Assembly: GCA_002494165.1 (NCBI GenBank)
Contig: DLBH01000002.1
Span: 1-12,681, forward strand
From: Lachnospiraceae bacterium UBA7026
GTDB lineage: Bacteria > Bacillota > Clostridia > Lachnospirales > Lachnospiraceae
Length of the DNA: 12,681 bases
Direction of reading: 5' to 3'
The notes beneath the pieces are model-generated. The model was not told where the DNA came from and made no database searches. It saw only the letters and a list, made by a program, of their open reading frames with translations. Position 1 is the stretch's first letter; each line of letters starts with the position of its first letter. The position numbers and the translations under genes were made by a program. Positions 7,472 to 12,681 of this stretch are shown piece after piece.

Positions 7472-10400
7472 ATGCCTAAAAGAACTGACTTAAAGAAAAT
7501 ACTTGTGATTGGCTCCGGACCCATCGTCATAGGACAGGCGGCAGAGTTCGATTACGCGGGAACCCAGGCCTGTCTGGCCCTCAAGGAAGAAGGTTACGAG
7601 GTCATCCTGTGTAATTCCAACCCGGCCACCATCATGACTGATAAGTCTGTGGCAGACCGGGTCTATATGGAGCCCCTGAATCTGAAATATGTGGCAAGGA
7701 TCATCCGGACGGAGAGACCGGATGCCATCCTGCCGGGAATCGGCGGCCAGACCGGCCTCAACCTGGCCATGGAGCTGGAAGAGAAGGGCATCCTGGCTGA
7801 GTGCCGCTGTGAGCTTCTGGGAACCGACTCGGCTTCCATCGCCATGGCCGAGGACCGGGAGCAATTCAGAGACCTCTGCCTGAGACTGGGGGAGCCGGTC
7901 CTGCCTTCCATCGTGGTTCACAGCCTGGAGGAGGGAAAGGCAGCAGCCAGAGAGATCGGTTATCCTGTGGTCCTCCGTCCCGCCTTTACCCTGGGCGGAA
8001 CCGGCGGCGGCTTTGCCAATAATGAGAAAGAATGTGAAGACTTGCTCAAGGCCGGCCTGGAACTTTCCCCTGTGGGGGAGGTCCTGGTGGAAAAGAGCGT
8101 AAAAGGTTATAAGGAGATAGAATACGAAGTGATCCGGGACGCCAATGATACGGCTATCACCGTCTGCAATATGGAAAACCTGGATCCGGTGGGCATCCAC
8201 ACCGGCGATTCCATCGTGGTATGCCCCTCCCAGACCCTGACGGACAAGGAATACCATATGCTCAGGGACAGTGCCCTCAAGCTGATCCGGGCCCTCAAGG
8301 TGGAGGGAGGCTGCAACGTCCAGTTCGCCCTGGACCCCAAGTCCTTCCAATATTATCTGATCGAGGTCAACCCCAGAGTTTCCAGGTCATCGGCCCTGGC
8401 TTCCAAGGCCTCCGGTTATCCCATAGCCCGGGTTTCCGCCAAGATCAGTGTGGGTCTGAACCTGGAGGAGATCCCCCTGGCCAACACCCCGGCCTGCTTT
8501 GAACCGGCCCTGGACTATGTCGTAACCAAGATGCCCCGCTTCCCCTTTGACAAATTCACGGATGCGGACCAGAAGCTGGGAACCCAGATGAAGGCCACCG
8601 GGGAAACCATGAGTATCGGCAGGACCTTTGAGGAAAGTCTGCTCAAGGCCGTCCGGTCCCTGGAGGGAGGCACGGTCCATCTGCAGATGGAAAAATATAA
8701 CGATGCTCCCGACGAAGACCTGTGGACCGATGTGATCGAAGGATCCGGGGACAGGATCTATGCCATAGCAGAGCTCTTAAGCAGGGGCAACTATACCAGG
8801 ACCATATGGGAGAAGACGGAAATCGACCGCTTTTTCCTGGATAAAATCGCCAACATCATAGAGGAAGAAAAACTGCTGAAGGAATGCAGGCAGCTGGCCT
8901 GGGTCTGGAAAGACCAGGCTGGACCAGGGGAAGATCAGGAAGCAACGGAGGTAGGCCAGGGAGAATCGGTGACAGTCCAGGGAAAGCCGGCGGCAGGTCA
9001 GGCAGGCCCAGTGGCAGGTAAGGAAGAACCGAAGGGAGATCTGAAAAAATCAGCACCAGACCAGGCAAGGATGGATAAAGACCTGCTGGCGGCCCTGTGG
9101 TCTGCCAAGCGGATGGGCTTTTCCGATATGGCCATCGCCTATTTCTGGGAAGTGACAGAGAAGGACGTCTTCCAGATGCGCCGGCAGGAAAATATATTTC
9201 CTATATATAAAATGATCGATACCTGTGCCTCGGAATTTGAGAGCTATGTTCCTTATTTTTACTCTACCTATGAGGGAGAGAATGAGTCCATTGTCTCAGA
9301 CCGGCCCAAGGTGATCGTCCTGGGTGCCGGCCCTATCCGGATCGGCCAGGGCGTGGAGTTCGACTACTCTACGGTCCATGCGGTCCAGACCATCAAGGCG
9401 GCCGGCTATGAGGCCATTGTCATCAATAATAATCCGGAGACTGTTTCGACAGACTACACCACCTCCGACAAACTTTATTTTGAACCTTTATGGATCGAGG
9501 ATGTCATGAACATCATCGAGTTAGAGAAGCCGGAAGGGGTCATCGCCACCTTAGGCGGCCAGACGGCAGTCAACCTGGCCCAGCCCCTCCATGACCGGGG
9601 TGTTAAACTGATCGGAACCGACTGTGAGGCCATCGAGCGGACAGAGGACCGGGATCTGTTTGAAAAGTTACTTGCCGACCTGGGTATCCCCGAGCCCCAG
9701 GGCTATGCGGTGACCGATATTGAAGCGGGCGTCAAGGCGGCCGAGGAGATTGGTTACCCAGTCCTGGTAAGACCCAGCTTCGTCCTGGGCGGCCGGGCCA
9801 TGCAGATCGTATCCAAGGAAAAGGATTTGAGACATTACCTGCAGACAGCGGTTGAGATCGATGAGGACAAGCCGGTTTTAGTGGACCGCTACATCAGCGG
9901 CAAGGAGCTGGAGGTGGATGCGGTCTGCGACGGGCAGGAAGTCTTTATCCCCGGCATCATGGAGCTGGTGGAGCGGACCGGAATTCATTCGGGAGACTCC
10001 ATCAGTGTCTATCCTACCTTCAGTGTATCCGACCAGGTTAAGGAAACGATCAGGGACTACACCAGAAGGCTGGGTCTTGGCATAGGCATCAAGGGCCTCT
10101 TCAATATCCAGTTTATCGTGGATAAGGAAGACCATGTCTATATCATTGAGGTTAATCCCCGGTCGTCAAGAACTGTACCCTTCCTGTCCAAGGCCACCGG
10201 TTATCCCCTGCCGGATATCGCCACCAGGGTCAGCCTGGGCCAGTCCTTAAAGGACCAGGGGATCGAAGACCTCTGTCCCAAACCAGGGGATAAATGGTTC
10301 GTAAAGGCCCCGGTATTCTCCTTCTCCAAGCTGTCGGGCATGGACGCCTACCTGTCCCCGGAGATGAAGTCTACGGGAGAAGCCATCGGTTATGACTACA

Positions 10401-10834
10401 AATTGCACCGGGCCATGTTCAAGGCCCTGGTGGCTTCCGGCATCGAGATTCATAATTACGGGACGGTAATCTTTACCCTGGCTGACGAGGACAAGGAGGA
10501 GGCCCTCCCCCTGGCCAGACGGTTTTATGATATGGGCTTTAATATAGAGGCCACAACCATGACCGCCAAATATATGAAGGAGCACGGCGTGAAGACCCGG
10601 CTCCGCCATAAACTAAGCGAGGGAAGCACGGAAATCCTCGATTCCATAAAAGCCGGCTATGTCTCCTATGTGGTCAATACCCGGGCCATTCTGTCCGGTG
10701 TTCACTATGAGGACGGCGTGGCCATCAGAAGCTGTGCCAGCCAGCAGCGGGTGACCATGTTCACCTCCCTGGATACGGTCAGAGTCCTCCTGGATGTCCT
10801 GGAGGAGATGACCATCGGTGTTATGCCCATCTGA
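7472..10834 (+). CDS. carB: Carbamoyl-phosphate synthetase large subunit with an in-frame repeat insertion
   Basis: Builds carbamoyl phosphate from bicarbonate, CarA-derived ammonia and two ATP. The order is the standard one: carboxyphosphate half (residues 1 to about 400, start VIGSGPIVIGQAAEFDYAGT, with Glu298 and Asn300 in IEVNPR); central oligomerisation domain (about 400-600); carbamoyl-phosphate half (from about 611, LGAGPIRIGQGVEFDYS, with Glu893 and Asn895); and a C-terminal MGS-like allosteric domain (from about 985). At 1120 residues it is about 50 longer than the usual 1055-1075. The excess is one hydrophilic Gly/Gln/Glu/Lys/Pro segment at about residues 481-533, coded by a 21-bp repeat. 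All catalytic blocks look intact, so an active enzyme is expected. The ribosome binding site is a modest GAGAGG. Confidence 0.96.
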   Translation: MPKRTDLKKILVIGSGPIVIGQAAEFDYAGTQACLALKEEGYEVILCNSNPATIMTDKSVADRVYMEPLNLKYVARIIRTERPDAILPGIGGQTGLNLAMELEEKGILAECRCELLGTDSASIAMAEDREQFRDLCLRLGEPVLPSIVVHSLEEGKAAAREIGYPVVLRPAFTLGGTGGGFANNEKECEDLLKAGLELSPVGEVLVEKSVKGYKEIEYEVIRDANDTAITVCNMENLDPVGIHTGDSIVVCPSQTLTDKEYHMLRDSALKLIRALKVEGGCNVQFALDPKSFQYYLIEVNPRVSRSSALASKASGYPIARVSAKISVGLNLEEIPLANTPACFEPALDYVVTKMPRFPFDKFTDADQKLGTQMKATGETMSIGRTFEESLLKAVRSLEGGTVHLQMEKYNDAPDEDLWTDVIEGSGDRIYAIAELLSRGNYTRTIWEKTEIDRFFLDKIANIIEEEKLLKECRQLAWVWKDQAGPGEDQEATEVGQGESVTVQGKPAAGQAGPVAGKEEPKGDLKKSAPDQARMDKDLLAALWSAKRMGFSDMAIAYFWEVTEKDVFQMRRQENIFPIYKMIDTCASEFESYVPYFYSTYEGENESIVSDRPKVIVLGAGPIRIGQGVEFDYSTVHAVQTIKAAGYEAIVINNNPETVSTDYTTSDKLYFEPLWIEDVMNIIELEKPEGVIATLGGQTAVNLAQPLHDRGVKLIGTDCEAIERTEDRDLFEKLLADLGIPEPQGYAVTDIEAGVKAAEEIGYPVLVRPSFVLGGRAMQIVSKEKDLRHYLQTAVEIDEDKPVLVDRYISGKELEVDAVCDGQEVFIPGIMELVERTGIHSGDSISVYPTFSVSDQVKETIRDYTRRLGLGIGIKGLFNIQFIVDKEDHVYIIEVNPRSSRTVPFLSKATGYPLPDIATRVSLGQSLKDQGIEDLCPKPGDKWFVKAPVFSFSKLSGMDAYLSPEMKSTGEAIGYDYKLHRAMFKALVASGIEIHNYGTVIFTLADEDKEEALPLARRFYDMGFNIEATTMTAKYMKEHGVKTRLRHKLSEGSTEILDSIKAGYVSYVVNTRAILSGVHYEDGVAIRSCASQQRVTMFTSLDTVRVLLDVLEEMTIGVMPI
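8912..9079. repeat. Degenerate 21-bp tandem repeat (8 units) inside carB
   Basis: Eight in-register 21-base units start at 8912, 8933, 8954, 8975, 8996, 9017, 9038 and 9059. The approximate consensus is GRYCAGGRAGAACCGGNGGC plus a final A. At protein level they form heptads such as DQAGPGE, GQGESVT and GQAGPVA, with position 2 usually Gln. The last two units are more diverged, and the final one runs into the normal CarB helix. On the opposite strand the same repeat gives a regular LPxLP pattern with 7-residue spacing, an independent sign that the periodicity is in the DNA. Confidence 0.8.
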
Positions 10835-10904
10835 GAAAACAGCTTTTGAACAGGGAGCAGGAAAGGCATGTATCATATTTGATATAGTTAATATTTATTT
10901 ATAA

Positions 10905-11429
10905 TCTTATAATGGCAAAAAGAATATTACACTTACATGGAATAGAATACCTGGTGCGTCAGGCTATGCTGTTTACGGTAACCATTGCGGAAGGCAATAT
11001 ATTTACAAACAGTTGGCCATGGTAAAAGGTAACAGCTTTACCTTATGGAATCTGGAGAAGGGTCATTATTACAAATTTATTGTATTTGCTTTTAAAGAAA
11101 GCAACGGTAAAAAGATAGTGATTACCAGCAGTAAATCTATTTATATCGCCACAGCAGGAGGCAAGGCCGGCAACTACAAAGGAGTTAAGGTTAAAAAGAA
11201 AAAACTTACGCTTAAGCTGGGCGAGGTAGCCAAGATCAAAGCAAAAGCAGTTAAACCTGATGGACGTAAAGTATCTATACATAGAAAACTGAATTATGAG
11301 TCCTCGAACACAGATATTGTCAGAGTTGCAAATAATGGCAAGCTGATCGGTGTCAGCAGGGGAACCTGTTTAGTATACGTATATGCCCAGAACGGTAAAA
11401 TCAAGCCAGTGATAGTCACTGTAAAATAG
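10905..11429 (+). pseudogene. 5'-truncated remnant of an Fn3 / Ig-like (Big_2) surface protein
   Basis: The frame is open from 10905, just after an in-frame TAA at 10902-10904, to TAG at 11427-11429. The first half reads as a fibronectin type III fold: NITLTWNRIPGASGYAVYG, then a GHYYKFIVFAF strand and a KSIYIAT end. The second half is a Big_2 Ig-like domain (KLTLKLGEVAKIKAKAV, then YESSNTDIVRV, NNGKLIGVSRGTC and a VIVTVK end). No ATG or GTG with a ribosome binding site precedes the Fn3 domain. A TTG at 11013 or ATG at 11019 would start mid-domain. There is no signal peptide. The composition is clearly more AT-rich than carB. This is best read as the C-terminal tail of a lost large secreted protein; expression of a small protein from an odd start is possible but unlikely. 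Confidence 0.75.
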
Positions 11430-11537
11430 GTGAAGATCAGAGAAAATGATGTTTCTGAAAATGACAATATGTCTTAGGAATATTGAGAAATGATTTTCCC
11501 GCAAAATAAAACTTATTCAGGTTTGTTTAAGTAACAA

Positions 11538-11571
11538 GAAGCAGGCAGGTCAGTAATGACCTGCCTGCTTC
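11538..11571. other. Perfect 15-bp hairpin
   Basis: GAAGCAGGCAGGTCA (11538-11552) and its exact complement (11557-11571) enclose the tetraloop GTAA. The stem is long and GC-rich. It is not followed by a T-run on the + strand, and only by a T-rich TTGTTACTT on the minus strand. It may be a back-up minus-strand terminator or a transcript-end stabiliser for either side. Confidence 0.65.
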
Positions 11572-11578
11572 TGCCCTT

Positions 11579-11608
11579 AAAAAATCCCGCAGGTTTTGCC
11601 TGCGGGAT
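11579..11608 (-). terminator. Rho-independent terminator, minus strand
   Basis: Read on the minus strand, ATCCCGCAGG pairs perfectly with CCTGCGGGAT (10 bp) across a five-base CAAAA loop and runs directly into a T-run (the A-run at 11579-11584 on the + strand). It is about 175 bases beyond the stop codon of the minus-strand gene and is the best candidate for its transcript end. Confidence 0.85.
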
Positions 11609-11609
11609 G

Positions 11610-11635
11610 ATTGCCGGATTTGGAAATCCGGTAAT
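11610..11635. other. Third hairpin of the terminator cluster
   Basis: ATTGCCGGATT (11610-11620) pairs with AATCCGGTAAT (11625-11635), with one G-T pair, around the loop TGGA. It has no T-run on either side. On the minus strand it would be transcribed just before the terminator at 11579-11608. Confidence 0.6.
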
Positions 11636-11684
11636 TACTGTTATATACACGAATCGTCTTTATGATTTTTATTGATTCATATTC

Positions 11685-11785
11685 TAATTGACTTATACAT
11701 TAGTCAGCCCTATGCACTAGTCAGCTTTATGTACTACTTGGCGACATGTATTAGTCAGCCCTATGCACTAATCGGCTTTTTGCTC
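11685..11785. repeat. 17-bp tandem repeat array, about six units
   Basis: Units start at 11685 (16 bases), 11701, 11718, 11735, 11752 and 11769. The clearest is TAGTCAGCCCTATGCAC, found identically at 11701 and 11752; the shared stretch extends to 21 bases (11699-11719 and 11750-11770). The unit at 11718 differs at three positions, and those at 11735 and 11769 are more diverged. The last unit ends on the first base of the minus-strand stop codon (11785). If the minus-strand transcript ends at 11579-11608, the array lies in its 3' untranslated region. Confidence 0.8.
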
Positions 11786-12282
11786 TATTCTGCCATGGCC
11801 TTTATGATCTTCCTGGCGTAGGTACACTCCGGCACGATTCTGGCCTGGGCCTTCTGGGCTTCCGCTACGATCAGAAGAACCATTCTTTTGGCGATGTTCT
11901 GGTTGCGGTAGATGCTTTTAACATAAGTATGGCCTATGGTCCAGATGGGGCCCTTGACCGTGTAGGTGCATTCTCCTATCAGGTTGTCCCCGTCGTAGGC
12001 AGCGGCTCTCTGCTTACCCTTCTGGTAGACGACGGTGACCTCCCTTTTCTCGTCCACATAATCTTCATCAAAGTAGATGGTCTTGCCATCCTTTGATGCC
12101 CGGGCAGCAACTCCCCGGGCCGCGAAATAGGCGATGACAAACTCTACAACATCGGCATTGGCCTCGTCGATCGAAAAGTAAAGGCCGCCTCCGCAAGTAT
12201 CGTGAATATGAAGATTAACTTTAAATTGCTCCCAGATATATTTCTTTAATTTAACTGCTTCTGAAAATGTTATGACAACCAC
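11785..12282 (-). CDS. Small two-part protein: 'HDTCG' N-terminal domain plus YidJ-like GNAT domain
   Basis: 165 residues, GTG start, with AAGGAGG at 12290-12296 on the minus strand, 7 bases away; this strong site fixes the start. Residues about 93-165 resemble the compact GNAT acetyltransferases of the YidJ type (COG2388): AAYDGDNLIGECTYT, then IGHTYV (116-121), RNQNIA (126-131) and PECTYARK (151-158). In that family the acetyl-CoA loop usually reads RGxG(I/L)(A/G); here both glycines are Asn. Residues 1-85 hold HIHDTCGGGLYFS (25-37), which recalls the small clostridial 'RDAC family' proteins of unknown function; I offer that link from memory only. It has no signal peptide or membrane segment and is probably cytoplasmic. 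Substrate unknown. It stands alone and faces the remnant gene. Confidence 0.75.
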   Translation of the reverse strand: MVVITFSEAVKLKKYIWEQFKVNLHIHDTCGGGLYFSIDEANADVVEFVIAYFAARGVAARASKDGKTIYFDEDYVDEKREVTVVYQKGKQRAAAYDGDNLIGECTYTVKGPIWTIGHTYVKSIYRNQNIAKRMVLLIVAEAQKAQARIVPECTYARKIIKAMAE

Positions 12283-12320
12283 TGGTCAACCTCCTTCTCC
12301 TTAAAGTATAGATTAAGGAC

Positions 12321-12329
12321 ATTGTACCA
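12321..12329 (-). promoter_or_regulatory. Possible extended -10 promoter for the GNAT-like gene
   Basis: On the minus strand the sequence reads TGGTACAAT, a TGn extended -10 with five of six bases of TATAAT, about 40 bases before the GTG start. The -35 area is poor (about three of six matches), as is common for extended -10 promoters. Confidence 0.45.
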
Positions 12330-12360
12330 TAAATCTCAGCTGACGGGAAGAAAGGACATG

Positions 12361-12410
12361 CTATTCCTGGGAATAAATAGTCCAGGATAGAGCCTGGGGA
12401 ACAGCCAGGC
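12361..12410. other. Two small hairpins sharing CCTGG/CCAGG stems
   Basis: CTAT plus CCTGG (12361-12370, one bulged T) pairs with CCAGG plus ATAG (12382-12390). GCCTGG (12392-12397) pairs with CCAGGC (12405-12410) around a seven-base loop. They lie upstream of the proposed minus-strand promoter. They could be operator-like inverted repeats or decayed repeats; no regulator is suggested by the sequence. Confidence 0.4.
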
Positions 12411-12426
12411 AAGGGTGGCTGCTTAT

Positions 12427-12627
12427 CTTGCCAAAAGGAGAGTGACTTGCCAAAAGGAGAGTGACTTGCCAAAAAGGGGAGTAGCTTTCCAAAAAGGAGA
12501 GTAACTTGCTAAAAGAGGGCATGACCTTGCCAAAAGGAAGAATGAGCAGGTTAAAAAAGAGAATGTGTCAGCTAAAGTGAAAACTACCTTGCCAAAAGAG
12601 AAAAATGTCTGGATCAAAAGAAAATGT
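12427..12627. repeat. Tandem array of ten units of 19-21 bp
   Basis: Units begin at 12427, 12446, 12465, 12485, 12505, 12526, 12547, 12568, 12588 and 12609. The first two are identical, CTTGCCAAAAGGAGAGTGA; later ones keep the core CTTGCCAAAA followed by a purine-rich tail ending in ATG or GTG-like text and drift progressively. There are no spacers between units, so this is a minisatellite-like array and not CRISPR. It lies between two possible promoters that face outwards. Confidence 0.85.
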
Positions 12628-12651
12628 CTTTAGGTCATGGGCTCCTTTTTA

Positions 12652-12660
12652 TGGTAAAAT
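12652..12660 (+). promoter_or_regulatory. Possible extended -10 promoter for a gene beyond the right edge
   Basis: TGGTAAAAT matches a TGn extended -10 with five of six bases of TATAAT. The segment about 17 bases upstream (AGGTCA, 12632-12637) is a weak -35. The window ends 21 bases later, so no gene can be seen. Confidence 0.35.
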
Positions 12661-12681
12661 TCTAAATGAAAGTATCAGATT

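Larger units (their letters stand above)
11430..11784. other. 355-base convergent gap with hairpins and a 17-bp repeat array
   Basis: The gap lies between the end of the surface-protein remnant (+) and the stop codon of the minus-strand gene. Positions 11430-11537 are AT-rich with no recognisable gene; GAAAATGA occurs twice there, too little to call a repeat. Three hairpins occupy 11538-11635 and a tandem repeat runs from about 11685 to the stop codon. This is a typical place for transcripts from both sides to end. Confidence 0.6.
12283..12681. other. 399-base intergenic region with promoters, hairpins and a repeat array
   Basis: No gene is supported. Reading outwards from the GTG start it holds the ribosome binding site (12290-12296), a possible minus-strand extended -10 (12321-12326), two small hairpins (12361-12410), a ten-unit repeat of about 20 bp (12427-12627), and a possible plus-strand extended -10 (12655-12660) near the right edge. 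The minus-strand open frame across the array is a by-product of the repeat. Confidence 0.6.

Noticed and set aside
7490..8350. 286-residue minus-strand open frame opposite carB
   Set aside because: Shadow of the conserved CarB N-terminal half.
8856..9068. Minus-strand Leu/Pro repeat protein opposite carB
   Set aside because: The regular LPxLP pattern is the antisense reading of the 21-bp repeat; there is no independent gene evidence.
10912..11026. Short frame from ATG at 10912 in the surface-protein remnant
   Set aside because: It is out of frame with the recognisable Fn3 coding sequence and resembles nothing.
11013..11429. 138-residue intact gene starting at TTG
   Set aside because: The Fn3 domain continues upstream of this TTG in the same frame, so it would start mid-domain, and there is no ribosome binding site.
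12423..12617. Minus-strand open frame of 64 residues with a periodic Phe/Leu pattern
   Set aside because: It is only the translation of the 20-bp array and has no supported start.
12427..12627. CRISPR array
   Set aside because: Units are contiguous, 19-21 bp and degenerate, with no unique spacers and no cas genes.

Overview
The window looks like a chromosomal segment of a Clostridia-type Firmicute, most likely a relatively GC-rich Lachnospiraceae. This rests on strong AGGAGG-type ribosome binding sites, a type III glutamine synthetase, a Bacillus-type PurF with iron-sulfur cysteines, and an Fn3/Big_2 surface-protein remnant of a style common in that family. The assignment comes from protein style and gene content, not from a search.

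Left and centre (1-10834, all + strand): the 3' part of glnN (type III glutamine synthetase), then asnB (asparagine synthetase B), a 440-base gap, pyrG (CTP synthase), purF (amidophosphoribosyltransferase), carA and carB (carbamoyl-phosphate synthetase small and large subunits). One enzyme makes glutamine and all the others spend its amide nitrogen, on asparagine, CTP, purines, and carbamoyl phosphate for pyrimidines and arginine. This is therefore a glutamine-nitrogen distribution cluster and not a normal pur, pyr or arg operon. pyrG-purF-carA is tightly packed (1-base gap, then a 4-base ATGA overlap). carB is set off by 124 bases. CarB is about 50 residues longer than usual because a degenerate 21-bp tandem repeat sits in frame in its central domain.

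Right (10835-12681): an AT-richer stretch holds a 5'-truncated remnant of an Fn3/Ig-like surface protein (10905-11429). Three successive hairpins follow (11538-11635), the middle one a clear minus-strand terminator. Next comes a 17-bp tandem repeat array, then a minus-strand gene (11785-12282) coding for an N-terminal 'HDTCG' domain joined to a small YidJ-like GNAT domain. Beyond it lie a possible extended -10 promoter, two small hairpins, a ten-unit array of about 20 bp, and a possible outward-facing promoter for a gene beyond the window.

The most unusual global feature is that most gaps, plus one coding site in carB, each hold their own short degenerate tandem repeat (periods 17-28 bp), with unit sequences that look unrelated to each other. 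No tRNA, rRNA, CRISPR array, insertion sequence or prophage gene was recognised.
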